In this document: piece after piece, positions 25,092-35,531 of the stretch | Layout of the letters: every line of letters starts with the position of its first letter | How positions within the stretch are numbered: position 1 is the first letter of the stretch | DNA from: Geodermatophilus pulveris | GTDB taxonomy: Bacteria > Actinomycetota > Actinomycetes > Mycobacteriales > Geodermatophilaceae | NCBI RefSeq assembly: GCF_900188375.1 | Contig: NZ_FZOO01000011.1 | Coordinates: 62,001-126,000 of the forward strand | Direction: 5' to 3' | DNA length: 64,000 nt | Program-made: the position numbers and the translations under genes | Notes under the pieces: model-generated | Told to the model about the DNA's origin: nothing | The model's database searches: none | Seen by the model: the letters and a program-made list of their open reading frames with translations, nothing else

Positions 25092-25451
25092 CTACTGCGA
25101 CACGGTCTGTGGGCCGGCGCCGAACAGCGCAGCGATGGGCGTGACCGCCTCGGTGGCACCCGCGGGCGCCGTGACGCGCAGGATCGGGTGGCCCTGGACC
25201 TCCGTCACGCTCCAAGCGACGAAGGAGCAGCACGTCTGCTCGGCGGCCGCCAGGTCCGCCAGCTCCTCCTGCACGCCCGGGCCCGGCTGGTAGCGGACCT
25301 CGAGCTGGCCATCGTGGAGGCGAGCGACGGGGGCTGCGGTGTCATGGAGCCGCTGCCACCGGAGCAGTCGAGCTGGGCCGTCCGCGGGTCCGAGCGTGCA
25401 GGCCACCGGCAGCGGGGTGCGCTGGTCGAGGTCAGGCGTCCCGTCGTCCAC
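25092..25451 (-). CDS. Small conserved protein with a CCSF motif
   Basis: A 119-residue soluble protein with no signal peptide. The conserved core is ELADLAAAEQTCCSFVAW followed by a beta-rich end (GHPILRVTAP). Proteins with an AExxCCxFxxF pattern are common in actinobacteria, often near MerR-type regulators or metal genes, and the Cys pair suggests metal or redox chemistry, but no function is established. Start GTG 25451 was chosen by length of the conserved region; an upstream ATG at 25583 gives an implausible N-terminus. It diverges from the next gene. Confidence 0.55.
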   Translation of the reverse strand: MDDGTPDLDQRTPLPVACTLGPADGPARLLRWQRLHDTAAPVARLHDGQLEVRYQPGPGVQEELADLAAAEQTCCSFVAWSVTEVQGHPILRVTAPAGATEAVTPIAALFGAGPQTVSQ

Positions 25452-25597
25452 ACCCCGAGTGCACCGAGTCGTCCTGTCCTGGTCAAGTCCGTCCCGCCGG
25501 GGATCCCGCCCGCGGCGGACACCGCCGATGAGGCCTGCACCCACCTCCTGGACGTCGGGTCGTGGCTGAGACCGCCGGTCCACGTCAGGATCACGAC

Positions 25598-26191
25598 GTG
25601 AGCGGTGAAGCGGAGTGGCTGGCGAGCCTGCGTCCGTCCCGGATCAGGGAGGTCCAGGCTGGTGCGACCAGTTGGACCGCGGTCGACCTCATCGACATCG
25701 ACTCCGGGCACGGGGCGGTCCTGCGCGCGGCGCTGGAGACGTTCGGCATCCAGGTCAACCGCCTCCCGGTCGGGCAGGGCCGCCACCTGCTCCGAGCGCT
25801 GTCGGGGGAACTGCGTGCACCCTTCGTCGTCCTCGCCTGCCACGGCGATGAGGGCAACATCGTGCTGCCCGAGCTGGCGCCGCAGCTGGAGCGCTACCAG
25901 CCCTTCTCCTGCAGGATCACCCCTGAGGAGCTGCGCTCCTTCGCCTGCTTCGACGGCGCCACCGTGATCGCGACCGGCTGCGACACCGGTCACCCCGCCC
26001 TGGTCGAGGCGGTACTGGACTGCGGCGCCAGCGCCTACCTGGCACCCGACGGCGCTCCGTTCGGCTACGCCAGCTTCTTCGCGCCGGTCTTCCTCTTCTA
26101 CGAGCTGACCGAGCAGCGCACCCTGGCCGAGGCGGTGCAGCGACTCCGGGACCACGACCGGGAGCTGGGGATGTGGCGACTGCACACCTGA
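25598..26191 (+). CDS. Small standalone CHAT/caspase-like (clan CD) domain protein
   Basis: A 197-residue soluble protein. PFVVLACHGDEGNIVLPEL gives a His-Gly pair at the end of a hydrophobic strand, and GATVIATGCDTGHPALVEA gives a Cys at the end of the next strand; this His then Cys layout is the signature of clan CD peptidases (caspases, CHAT). The C-terminus (GASAYLAPDG, then FLFYELTEQRTLAEAVQRL) also matches CHAT-domain order. No repeat or sensor domain is fused. Start GTG 25598 has AGGA seven bases upstream. Fold assignment is from motifs only; peptidase activity is not shown. Confidence 0.6.
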   Translation: MSGEAEWLASLRPSRIREVQAGATSWTAVDLIDIDSGHGAVLRAALETFGIQVNRLPVGQGRHLLRALSGELRAPFVVLACHGDEGNIVLPELAPQLERYQPFSCRITPEELRSFACFDGATVIATGCDTGHPALVEAVLDCGASAYLAPDGAPFGYASFFAPVFLFYELTEQRTLAEAVQRLRDHDRELGMWRLHT

Positions 26192-26222
26192 CGCCGCACT
26201 CCGGGAGCCCGCTCCGGCCCGT

Positions 26223-27165
26223 GTGCGAGGGACAGTGTGGATCACCGTCCCAGCGACAGCGGCTCCCGCTGTGGCCCCCGCCCCTGGACGGTCACGCCCC
26301 GGTAGCAGGCTCAAGGGTGTCCTGCTGGACTGGCGCGGGACGTTGGTGGTCGCTCCTGCGCACCCCCGGCTGGTGCGCACGGCACTGCAGCGCATGGGGC
26401 GGGACGTCTCCCCGGCTGCCGTGGAGGTGGTGCTCAGCCGGTTGCGCGGTGTCGACGACAGCGAGGTGGCGTCCTCGGCCGTCGACACCGATGCGGCGCT
26501 GCACCGCTCGGCGTACTCCTCGTGGTTCCGCCGTGCCGGTCTCGACGACGAGTTGGCGGTGGAGCTCCACACGGTGGAGTCCGACGCGTCGCTGGACCCC
26601 TTCGCGCACGACGTGGGGCCGCTGTTGCGATCGCTGCACGCGGCCGGGGTGCGGATCGGTGTGGTCAGCGACATCCACGTCGACCTGCGACCCGGTGTTC
26701 GCCGGGCAGCAGAACCCCGACGGCAGCACCTGGGCGGACCTGGTGGATGCGTGGGCGCTGTCCTCCGAGCTCGGGGTCGCCAAGCCCGACCCGGCCGTCG
26801 TCACCGTCGCGCTGCAGCGGCTGGACCTGGGCGCGGAGGAGGTCCTGAAGGTCGGTGACCGCGGTTGCTGGGACGGCGCGACGGCCGAGGTCGGGATCAC
26901 GACGCTGCTCGTCCCGTCGTTGCGGGCGGTGGACGACCTGCGGCTCCACAGCGTCCTCGATCTCGTACTCCCCGGCGGGACGCTGGTCGAGTGGCACCGC
27001 CGACCCGCTCGTGGCGGCGCCTCCGGACGCACCGGACGCGTGTCCACCATGCCGCCGCTGCCGGCGTGGTCCTCCCGCCGCGAGCACGTGCCCGTCCCCC
27101 ACCGAGTGGGTTGCTGGCACCAGACTCCCGATGAGTCCGTGCCCTCGCCGGGTCAGTACCGGTGA
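26223..27165 (+). pseudogene. HAD-family hydrolase, broken by a frameshift
   Basis: The first part (start GTG 26223 or 26235) encodes GVLLDWRGTLVVAP, the first HAD motif in altered form, and IGVVSDIHVD (motif II). Near 26695 the match moves to the +1 frame: PVFAGQQNPDGSTW, then GVAKPDPAVVTVALQRL with the motif III Lys and KVGDRGCWDGATAEVGI (motif IV). Removing one G from the GG after CGACCC (about 26694-26698) would restore a single frame of about 270 residues. Motif I has DWRGT where DxDGT is usual. It is a recent inactivation or a base-call error. Confidence 0.65.
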
Positions 27166-27194
27166 CCCTCACCCACAGCCAGCAGGAGGACCCC

Positions 27195-27812
27195 GTGCGC
27201 AAGGTCGTCGTCTCGTCCATCGTCTCCCTCGACGGCCACGTCGCCGGCCCCGGCGGGAACGTCATGGCCCTGCCGATGGACGCCTTCTTCGACGAGCACA
27301 ACCTCGAACGCCAGCGGCACGCCGACACGCTGCTGCTCGGACGGACCACCTACCTGGGCCTCAAGGCCTACTGGCCTGCGATCGCGGAGGACCCGACCCG
27401 GTCACCGGCGGTGCAGCTGGACCCGACCACGGCGGAACTGCACCGGGAGACCGCACAGCGCAACAACAGCCTGCGCAAGGTCGTGGTCTCCGACACCCTC
27501 ACCCAGGCCGACACCGATCCCTGGACCGGCACGACGACCATCGTCCGCCGGGCCGATGCGCACGACGCCGTCCGCCGGCTCAAGGAGGAGCCCGGCGACG
27601 ACCTGCTCGTCTTCGGCAGCAGCACCCTGTGGGCGGACCTGCTGCACGCCGGCCTGGTCGACGAGCTCCACCTGCTCGTCGGCCCCGTCGTGCTCGGCAG
27701 CGGTCTCCCCGCCTACGGCCCCGGTCCCGTGCCACCGCTGCACCTGCTCGACGTCCGTCGCCGCGCAGGGTCGGACAACGTGCTGCTCAGCTACGCCGTC
27801 CGGACCGGCTGA
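27195..27812 (+). CDS. Dihydrofolate reductase/RibD C-terminal domain family protein
   Basis: A 205-residue protein with the RibD_C/DHFR-like fold. VVVSSIVSLDGHVAGPGGN opens it, ADTLLLGRTTYLGLKAYW follows, and DDLLVFGSSTLWADLLHAGL with VDELHLLVGPVVLG closes it. Such proteins bind NADPH; the substrate is unknown. Start GTG 27195 follows AGGAGGA. A fragment of a MarR-family regulator lies just downstream. A distant paralogue is at 59604-60245. Confidence 0.82.
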   Translation: MRKVVVSSIVSLDGHVAGPGGNVMALPMDAFFDEHNLERQRHADTLLLGRTTYLGLKAYWPAIAEDPTRSPAVQLDPTTAELHRETAQRNNSLRKVVVSDTLTQADTDPWTGTTTIVRRADAHDAVRRLKEEPGDDLLVFGSSTLWADLLHAGLVDELHLLVGPVVLGSGLPAYGPGPVPPLHLLDVRRRAGSDNVLLSYAVRTG

Positions 27813-27827
27813 CGAGGGGCCGGCACA

Positions 27828-28028
27828 GGCCGGGTCGTCCGCCGACGCGACTCCCAGGACCGGCGCGCCTATCAGCTGCAACTCACCGCAGCCGGGCACG
27901 CCGCCCTCCAGGAGGCCGTCCGGGTCGTCGAGCGCGTCCAGGACGAGGTGTTCGCCCCCCTCGACCGCGGCCAGCGCGAGCAGCTCCAGGCCATGCTCAC
28001 CGCGCTGCTACGTCACCTCACCGCCTGA
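27828..28028 (+). pseudogene. MarR-family regulator, C-terminal fragment
   Basis: A frame of 66 codons encodes VVRRRDSQDRRAYQLQLTAA, the beta-wing of a MarR winged helix, then the final dimerisation helix up to the stop at 28026. The first helices and a start codon are missing, because the frame runs straight out of the end of the preceding reductase gene. A deletion probably removed the N-terminal half; MarR and RibD_C genes are often neighbours. Confidence 0.6.
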
Positions 28029-28256
28029 CCGAGCGGACGTCCCCGCCGGGGATCTCGGACGGGCGTGGCACGCTCCGAGGGGCTCCGGCGGCACGGCGTT
28101 GCCGGCAGGCCTGCCGGGTCACGGGCGTCACCAGGCACCGGCGTGGGTCGCGGCGAGCGGTCGCCGCGGGCAGCGCGGCCACGAACGACGTCCACGCGGC
28201 CCGTCCTCCGCACCCGCACCCGACGTGTGGTGCTCCTGCCTGCCAGGCTGCCGGAC

Positions 28257-29075
28257 ATGACCGAGACCGCGCCCGTGCGCATCGAGCGGGACGGCGACGT
28301 CGCCGTCGTCGTCCTGGACAACCCGCCGCTGAACCTCTTCGACGCCGCCGTCTTCGACGCGCTCGACCGGGTCACCGACGAGCTGGTCCGGCTCACCGAC
28401 CCCACCGACCCGTCCCGGGCGCGGGCGGTGCTGGTCGAGGCCCGCGGCAGGGTCGTGTCCGGGGGCGTGGACGTGACCGTGTTCCGCGACATCGCCGAGG
28501 GCCCGGAGGCGGCCGGCCGGGGTGCGGACCTGTGGCGGCGGCTGCTGCGGGTGACCCAGACCGTCGAGGACCTCCCGGTGCCGACCGTGTTCGCCGCGCA
28601 CGGGCTCACCCTCACCGCCGCCTTCGAGCTGGCGCTGGCCTGCGACGTGCTGCTGGCCGCGGAGCGGGCGTCGTTCGGGCTGGTGGAGATCGTCGTCGGG
28701 CTGACCCCGTCGATGGGCGGGCCGCAGCGGCTGGCCGAGCGCGCCGGGTCCGCCCGCGCCAAGGAGTTCGTGTTCACCGGCGAGCGCTACCCGGCCGCCG
28801 TCCTCGAGCGCTGGGACGTGGTCAACCGCGTGCTGCCCGACGAGGGCTTCGCCGAGGCCGCCCGCGGCTACGCCCACCGGGTCGCCGCCGGGCCGACGGT
28901 GGCGCACGCGGCCACCAAGCGGCTGGTCACGACCGCGGTCCGCCAGGGGGCGCGCGCCGCCGACGACCTGGTGCCCGACGTCTCCGGCGCGCTGTTCGCC
29001 ACCGAGGACCTGCGCGGCGCCGTGGCCTCCTTCCTCTCCGAGGGACCGGGGAAGGCCACCTACTCCGGGAGGTGA
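28257..29075 (+). CDS. Enoyl-CoA hydratase/isomerase family protein
   Basis: A 272-residue crotonase-fold protein. Both active-site glutamates are in place: one in LTLTAAFELALACD and one in FGLVEIVVGLTPSMGG. The oxyanion loop is VVSGGVDVTVF. It therefore looks hydratase-competent, unlike the paralogue at 3264-4034 which lacks the first Glu. Start ATG 28257. It stands alone between accessory genes and phoH. Confidence 0.85.
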   Translation: MTETAPVRIERDGDVAVVVLDNPPLNLFDAAVFDALDRVTDELVRLTDPTDPSRARAVLVEARGRVVSGGVDVTVFRDIAEGPEAAGRGADLWRRLLRVTQTVEDLPVPTVFAAHGLTLTAAFELALACDVLLAAERASFGLVEIVVGLTPSMGGPQRLAERAGSARAKEFVFTGERYPAAVLERWDVVNRVLPDEGFAEAARGYAHRVAAGPTVAHAATKRLVTTAVRQGARAADDLVPDVSGALFATEDLRGAVASFLSEGPGKATYSGR

Positions 29076-29168
29076 GCGGTCGCCCGGACGGCGGTTCCCG
29101 GGTCGGGCGCGCGGGTAGACTCCGGCGGGTCCGCACCTCCTCTCGCAGGAAGGCAGGGTCGAGGGTTC

Positions 29169-30311
<1,143 letters not shown>

Positions 30312-30316
30312 CCGCC

Positions 30317-30820
30317 GTGCCCGTCGAGGTCGCCAACGAGTCCGAGATCGCCGTCGACGAGTCCTCCCTCGCGGCCATCTGCACGTACGTGCTGGCCGAG
30401 CTGGGCGTCAATCCGATGGCCGAGCTGTCGGTGCTGTGCGTGGACCCGGACTACATGAGCACGCTGCACGAGCGCTGGATGGGGGAGAAGGGGCCGACCG
30501 ACGTCCTCGCCTTCCCGATGGACGAGCTGGACACCGGCCGTCCCGACGAGCCCGACCCGGGCCCGGCGCTGCTCGGGGACGTCGTGCTGTGCCCCTCGGT
30601 CGCCATCCGCCAGGCCCGCGCCGCCGGCCACACCATGGACGACGAGCTGATCCTGCTGGCCACCCACGGCGTGCTGCACCTCCTCGGCTACGACCACATG
30701 GAGCCCGGGGACGAGAAGGAGATGTTCGGCCTGCAGACCACCCTGCTCGACGGCTGGCGGGCCGCCCCGCGCGCCCCGATGACCGGGGAGCCGGTCGAGC
30801 GGGGGCCGGTCCCCCGATGA
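30317..30820 (+). CDS. ybeY: Endoribonuclease YbeY
   Basis: A 167-residue metal-dependent ribonuclease that matures rRNA. The zinc motif HxxxHxxxxxH is [11 protein letters not shown], preceded by [11 protein letters not shown]. Start GTG 30317 lies 5 bp after phoH. The stop overlaps the next ATG (ATGA). Confidence 0.95.
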   Translation: MPVEVANESEIAVDESSLAAICTYVLAELGVNPMAELSVLCVDPDYMSTLHERWMGEKGPTDVLAFPMDELDTGRPDEPDPGPALLGDVVLCPSVAIRQARAAGHTMDDELILLATHGVLHLLGYDHMEPGDEKEMFGLQTTLLDGWRAAPRAPMTGEPVERGPVPR

Positions 30821-32238
30821 CCTCCGGCGAGATCACCCTGCTGGTGGTCGCCGTGCTGCTCATCCCGCTGGCCGGGCTGTTCGGCGCCATGGACGCCGCC
30901 CTGCAGCGGGTGTCCAAGGCGCGCGTGGACGAGCTGCGCCGGGACGGCGTCAAGCGCGCCGGCGTGCTGTCCGGCGTCGTCGCCGAGCGGGCCCGGCACG
31001 TGGCGCTGCTGCTCCTGCTGCGGATCACCTGCGAGATGGTGGCCGCCACCCTGGTCGCGGTCATCCTGTACCGGATCTGGGGCGGCGGCTGGCAGCCGGT
31101 GCTCGTCGCCGCCGGGGTGATGACCGTGGTCAGCTACGTGCTGGTCGGCGTCGGCCCGCGCACGCTGGGCCGCCAGCACGCCTACGGCTTCGCGCTGCGC
31201 ACCGCCGGCGTGATCGGCGCGCTGGGCCGGGTGCTCGGCCCGGTGGCCACCCTGCTCATCCTGGTCGGCAACGCGATCACCCCCGGGCGCGGCTTCCGTG
31301 ACGGGCCGTTCTCCTCCGAGGTCGAGCTGCGCGAGCTGGTCGACATGGCCGAGGAGCGCGGCGTCGTCGAGTCCGGCGAGCGCAACATGATCCACTCGGT
31401 GTTCGAGCTCGGCGACACCATCGCCCGCGAGGTCATGGTGCCGCGCACCGACGTGGTGTGGATCGAGCGCACCAAGACCCTCCGCCAGACCCTGGCGCTG
31501 GCCCTGCGCAGCGGGTTCAGCCGCATCCCGGTGATCGGCGAGAACGTCGACGACGTCGTCGGCGTCATCTACCTCAAGGACCTCATCCGCCGGACCGCCG
31601 GCGGGCAGGACGTCCGCAGCGACGTGCGCGTCGAGGACCTCATGCGCGCGCCGACGTTCGTCCCGGAGTCCAAGCCGGTCGACGAGCTGCTGCGGGACAT
31701 GCAGGCCCAGCGCATCCACATCGCGATCGTCGTCGACGAGTACGGCGGCTTCGCCGGGCTGGTGACCATCGAGGACATCCTCGAGGAGATCGTCGGCGAA
31801 ATCGCCGACGAGCACGACCGCTTCCAGCGCCCGCCGGTCGAGCACCTGGAGAACGGGTCGGTGCGCATCACCGCCCGGCTGCCGGTCGAGGACCTCGCCA
31901 CCCTCTTCGAGGTGGAGCTGCCCCGCGACGACGACGTCGAGACCGTCGGCGGGCTGCTGGCCCGCGAGCTGGGCGTGGTGCCCATCGAGGGCTCGCAGGC
32001 CGAGGTCGCGGGGCTGCGGCTGGTCGCCGAGAGCACCGGCGGGCGGCGCAACCGCATCGACACCCTCCTGGTCTGCCGGGTCCCCGAGCCCGAGGAGGGC
32101 GCGGACGGCGACGAGCCGCCGGCCGAGCCGCCCGCCGCGGAGGACACCGGGGCCGATGGGTCCGGGGCCACCGCGTCCGGGGCCACCGCGTCCGGCGCCA
32201 CCCGCGTCGAGCAGCCGGCCGGCGCCCTGGAACGCTAG
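30817..32238 (+). CDS. CNNM/CBS-domain transporter (CorC/HlyC family)
   Basis: A 473-residue membrane protein: N-terminal DUF21/CNNM domain with about four helices (residues 5-150), two CBS domains (about 205-330, containing [12 protein letters not shown] and [20 protein letters not shown]), and a CorC_HlyC domain (about 345-430). The family is tied to Mg2+ or Co2+ handling. The C-terminal tail carries a short repeat ([14 protein letters not shown]) encoded by a 15-bp tandem repeat near 32160-32203. It overlaps ybeY by four bases. Confidence 0.9.
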   Translation: MTSGEITLLVVAVLLIPLAGLFGAMDAALQRVSKARVDELRRDGVKRAGVLSGVVAERARHVALLLLLRITCEMVAATLVAVILYRIWGGGWQPVLVAAGVMTVVSYVLVGVGPRTLGRQHAYGFALRTAGVIGALGRVLGPVATLLILVGNAITPGRGFRDGPFSSEVELRELVDMAEERGVVESGERNMIHSVFELGDTIAREVMVPRTDVVWIERTKTLRQTLALALRSGFSRIPVIGENVDDVVGVIYLKDLIRRTAGGQDVRSDVRVEDLMRAPTFVPESKPVDELLRDMQAQRIHIAIVVDEYGGFAGLVTIEDILEEIVGEIADEHDRFQRPPVEHLENGSVRITARLPVEDLATLFEVELPRDDDVETVGGLLARELGVVPIEGSQAEVAGLRLVAESTGGRRNRIDTLLVCRVPEPEEGADGDEPPAEPPAAEDTGADGSGATASGATASGATRVEQPAGALER

Positions 32239-32244
32239 GCGCCC

Positions 32245-32577
32245 GTGACCGATCTCGACCCCGAGGACGCCAAGCTCGTCACCCTGGCCCGCTCCGCGCG
32301 CGGCCGCACCGGCGCCCCGGAGGGTGCCGCCGTCCGCGACACCGACGGCCGCACCTACCTCGCCGCGACCGTCGCGCTGCCCTCGCTGCAGCTGACGGCG
32401 CTGCAGGCCGCGGTCGCCGCCGCGGTGTCCAGCGGGGTGCAGGGGCTGGAGGCTGCGGCGGTCGTGACGGCCGCCGAGGCCCTGGAGGACGCCGGGCTGG
32501 CCGCCATCCGCGACCTCGCCCCGTCGGCGCCGGTGCTCCTCGCCGGCCCGGACGGCGCCGTCCGCACCACCGTCTGA
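32245..32577 (+). CDS. Cytidine deaminase-like protein without zinc ligands
   Basis: A 110-residue protein in the slot that holds a cytidine deaminase gene before era in many actinobacteria. The fold-level match includes LVTLARSARGRTGAPEGAAV and LTALQAAVAAAV. The zinc-binding (C/H)AE and PCxxC motifs of true deaminases are absent; the protein has no cysteine. Deaminase activity is therefore not expected. Start GTG 32245, six bases after the upstream stop, indicates the same operon. Confidence 0.72.
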   Translation: MTDLDPEDAKLVTLARSARGRTGAPEGAAVRDTDGRTYLAATVALPSLQLTALQAAVAAAVSSGVQGLEAAAVVTAAEALEDAGLAAIRDLAPSAPVLLAGPDGAVRTTV

Positions 32578-32628
32578 GGGCGGAGGTCCTCGGTACGCCG
32601 CGCCCGATCGGGACGCTCGCCGGCGTTT

Positions 32629-32677
32629 TGTGCACACATCGCGGGTGGGGCGACCTCCGAACAGCGGGATGTGCACA
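32629..32677. promoter_or_regulatory. Pair of TGTGCACA palindromes upstream of era
   Basis: Two exact 8-bp palindromes TGTGCACA lie at 32629-32636 and 32670-32677, 41 bp centre to centre (about four helical turns), in the 160-bp gap between the CDA-like gene and era. The spacing fits a dimeric repressor bound on one DNA face. No cognate regulator is identified. Confidence 0.35.
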
Positions 32678-32737
32678 CCCCGTCATCCGCTCGACGCCGA
32701 CGCGGTGGTGTCGGCGCCGGGTGGGAGGATGGACGGC

Positions 32738-33655
32738 GTGAACCCGCCAGACGAGCCGCCGTACCGCAGCGGCTTCGCGTGCCTGGTGGGCCGCCCCAAC
32801 GCCGGCAAGACCACGCTGACCAACGCCCTGGTCGGCGAGAAGGTCGGCATCGTCAGCAACCGCCCGCAGACGACCCGGCACGCCATCCGCGGTGTCGTCC
32901 ACCGACCCGGCGGCCAGTTGGTGCTGGTCGACACGCCCGGCCTGCACAGGCCGAGGAGCCTGCTGGGCCGCCGGCTCAACGACGTCGTCCGCGACACGCT
33001 GTCCGACGTCGACGTGGTCGTGTTCTGCGTGCCGGCCGACCAGCCGGTCGGCACCGGCGACCGGTACATCGCCCGCCAGCTCGCCGAGGTGCGGGCGCCG
33101 GTCGTCGTCGTGGTCACCAAGACCGACGCCGCGTCGAGGAAGCAGGTCGCCGAGCAGCTGCTCGCCGCCAGCTCGCTGGTGGAGGCCGCCGAGGTGGTGC
33201 CGGTGAGCGCGGTGCGCGGCGACCAGGTGGAGCTGCTGGAGGACCTGCTGGTCGGCCTGCTGCCCGAGGGCCCGCCGCTGTACCCGCCGGCGCAGACCAC
33301 CGACGAGGACGTCGAGCGGCAGCTGGCCGAGCTGGTCCGCGAGGCGGCACTGGAGAAGGTGTTCCAGGAGGTGCCGCACTCCCTGGCGGTCACCATCGAG
33401 GAGCTGATCCGCCGGCCCGACCCCAAGCGGGACGGCGGCGAGCTGGTCGAGGTGCACGCGCTGCTGCACGTCGAGCGGCCCAGCCAGAAGCCGATGCTGC
33501 TGGGCAGGGGCGGCTCGATCGTGAAGGCGATCGGCACCGAGGCCCGGCAGGGGATGGAGGCGCTGCTCGGCGCCCGGGTGCACCTGGACCTGCACGTCAC
33601 GGTGCTCGGTGAGTGGCAGGACGACCCGAAGAAGCTCAACCGGCTGGGTTACTGA
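32738..33655 (+). CDS. era: GTPase Era
   Basis: A 305-residue ribosome-assembly GTPase. G1 is [10 protein letters not shown] (commonly GRPNVGKST), switch I RPQTTRH, G3 DTPG, G4 TKTD, and the C-terminal KH domain has [14 protein letters not shown]. Start GTG 32738 has GGAGG nine bases upstream; an ATG at 32729 would sit directly on that site. It binds 16S rRNA near its 3' end, close in function to YbeY. Confidence 0.95.
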   Translation: MNPPDEPPYRSGFACLVGRPNAGKTTLTNALVGEKVGIVSNRPQTTRHAIRGVVHRPGGQLVLVDTPGLHRPRSLLGRRLNDVVRDTLSDVDVVVFCVPADQPVGTGDRYIARQLAEVRAPVVVVVTKTDAASRKQVAEQLLAASSLVEAAEVVPVSAVRGDQVELLEDLLVGLLPEGPPLYPPAQTTDEDVERQLAELVREAALEKVFQEVPHSLAVTIEELIRRPDPKRDGGELVEVHALLHVERPSQKPMLLGRGGSIVKAIGTEARQGMEALLGARVHLDLHVTVLGEWQDDPKKLNRLGY

Positions 33656-33656
33656 C

Positions 33657-34451
33657 GTGAGCACCACGCCGAAGTCCCTGTACCGGGACGAGGGGATCGT
33701 CCTGCGCACCCAGAAGCTGGGCGAGGCCGACCGGATCGTCACGGTGCTCACCCGCCGGCACGGCAAGGTGCGGGCGGTGGCCAAGGGCGTGCGCCGCACC
33801 AAGAGCAAGTTCGGCGCCCGGCTGGAGCCGTTCAGCCACGTCGACCTGCAGTTCTACACGGGCCGCACCCTCGACATCGTCAACCAGGCGGAGTCCATCC
33901 GGTCCTACGGCCAGACGATCGCCGCCGACTACCCGGCCTACACCGCCGGCACCGCGGTGCTGGAGACCGCCGACCGGCTCATGGCCGAGGAGGAGAAGGA
34001 GCCGAACCTGCGGCTGTTCCTCCTGGTCGTCGGCGCGCTGCGGGCGCTGTCCGAGCGCACCCACCCCGCGCCGCTGGTGCTCGACGCCTTCCTGCTGCGC
34101 GCCATGTCGGTGGCCGGGTGGGAGCCGGCGCTCGGTGGCTGCGCCCGCTGCGGCGAGGAGGGCCCGCACCGGCACTTCTCGGTGCCCGCCGGCGGCATGG
34201 TCTGCCCGCCCTGCCGGCCCACCGGCTCGGCGATGCCCAACCCGGCCACCATCGAGCTGCTCGACGCGCTGCTGTCCGGCGACTGGACCACCGCCGAGGC
34301 CAGCCAGACCACCAACCGCCGGGAGGGCAGCGGGCTGGTCGCCGCGCTGCTGCAGTGGCACCTGGAGCGCGGGCTGCGCTCCCTGCCGCTGGTCGACCGC
34401 TCCGATCCGCCGGCGCCGCGCCAGGAGGTGGGTACGGCCCGTGAGGCGTGA
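33657..34451 (+). CDS. recO: DNA repair protein RecO
   Basis: A 264-residue protein with the N-terminal OB fold ([40 protein letters not shown]) and a helical C-terminal half with zinc motif CARCGEE...CPPC. RecO loads RecA with RecR on gaps. Start GTG 33657 is one base after the era stop. Confidence 0.94.
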   Translation: MSTTPKSLYRDEGIVLRTQKLGEADRIVTVLTRRHGKVRAVAKGVRRTKSKFGARLEPFSHVDLQFYTGRTLDIVNQAESIRSYGQTIAADYPAYTAGTAVLETADRLMAEEEKEPNLRLFLLVVGALRALSERTHPAPLVLDAFLLRAMSVAGWEPALGGCARCGEEGPHRHFSVPAGGMVCPPCRPTGSAMPNPATIELLDALLSGDWTTAEASQTTNRREGSGLVAALLQWHLERGLRSLPLVDRSDPPAPRQEVGTAREA

Positions 34452-35205
34452 GGTGAAGGCGCCGAACCCGCACCCCTCCGGCGCCCGGCCGCCGCAGCTG
34501 CGGGCCGACCGGGTGCCCGGCCACGTGGCGATCGTCATGGACGGCAACGGCCGCTGGGCCAAGCAGCGCGGGCTGCCGCGCACGGCCGGGCACGAGGCGG
34601 GGGAGTCCTCGCTGTTCGACTGCGTCGAGGGCGCGATCGAGCTGGGCGTGCGGGCGATCAGCGCCTACGCCTTCTCCACGGAGAACTGGCGGCGCAGCCC
34701 GGACGAGGTGCGCTTCCTCATGGGCTTCAACCGCGACGTCATCCGCCGCCGCCGCGACGAGATGCACGAGCTGGGCGTGCGGGTGCGCTGGGCCGGCCGC
34801 CGTCCGCGGCTGTGGCGCAGCGTGATCCGGGAGCTCGAGGTCGCCGAGGAGCTCACCCGCGACAACGACGTCCTCACGCTGACCATGTGCGTCAACTACG
34901 GCGGCCGGGCGGAGATCGCCGACGCCGCCGCCGCGATCGCCCGCGAGGTCGCCGCCGGCCGGCTGGACCCGGGCACGGTGGACGAGCGCACCGTCGCCCG
35001 GTACCTCGACGAGCCGGACATGCCCGACGTCGACCTGTTCGTCCGCAGCTCCGGGGAGAACCGCACCAGCAACTTCCTGCTGTGGCAGTCGGCCTACGCC
35101 GAGCTCGTCTTCCTCGACACGCTCTGGCCGGACTTCGACCGCCGCCACCTGTGGGCCGCGTGCGAGGAGTATGCGTCCCGGCAGCGCCGCTTCGGCAGCG
35201 CCTGA
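34441..35205 (+). CDS. uppS: Isoprenyl transferase (undecaprenyl/decaprenyl diphosphate synthase type)
   Basis: A 254-residue cis-prenyltransferase that makes the lipid carrier of cell-wall synthesis. [20 protein letters not shown] binds the allylic diphosphate; [12 protein letters not shown] and [15 protein letters not shown] are conserved. Start GTG 34441 overlaps the end of recO; GTG 34453 is the alternative. It is the last core gene of the phoH operon. Confidence 0.93.
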   Translation: MRREVKAPNPHPSGARPPQLRADRVPGHVAIVMDGNGRWAKQRGLPRTAGHEAGESSLFDCVEGAIELGVRAISAYAFSTENWRRSPDEVRFLMGFNRDVIRRRRDEMHELGVRVRWAGRRPRLWRSVIRELEVAEELTRDNDVLTLTMCVNYGGRAEIADAAAAIAREVAAGRLDPGTVDERTVARYLDEPDMPDVDLFVRSSGENRTSNFLLWQSAYAELVFLDTLWPDFDRRHLWAACEEYASRQRRFGSA

Positions 35206-35222
35206 CCCGAGGGAGGACCCCC

Positions 35223-35519
35223 GTGTTCGTGGTGACCCGGTTGCGGGTGGCCGAGTCCGACGCCGCCGGCCTGGCCGCCGACGTCGACGCCCTGCTGGCC
35301 GCCCTCGCCGCGCGCCCCGGCTACCGGGACGGCGAGGTCGGCCGGTGCACCGACGACCCGGCGCTGTGGGCGCTGGTCACCCGCTGGGAGGGCGTCGGCG
35401 CCTACCGCCGGGCGCTGTCGGCCGCCGAGGTGAAGATCGCCGGCGCCCCGGTGTGGCTGCACGCCCTCGACGAGCCCGGGGCCTACCTGCCGCAGGACGG
35501 CGGTGTCGCCCCGCGGTAG
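35223..35519 (+). CDS. Antibiotic biosynthesis monooxygenase (ABM) domain protein
   Basis: A 98-residue single-domain protein with the ABM ferredoxin-like pattern: an opening strand VFVVTRLRVAE, a helix ending in ARPGYRDGEV, a strand WALVTRWEG and a helix YRRALSAAEVK. Such proteins act as small monooxygenases or haem-binding dimers. Start GTG 35223 lies 17 bp after uppS, after GAGGGAGGA. Its role here is unknown. Confidence 0.7.
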   Translation: MFVVTRLRVAESDAAGLAADVDALLAALAARPGYRDGEVGRCTDDPALWALVTRWEGVGAYRRALSAAEVKIAGAPVWLHALDEPGAYLPQDGGVAPR

Positions 35520-35531
35520 GCCGGGTGCCGG

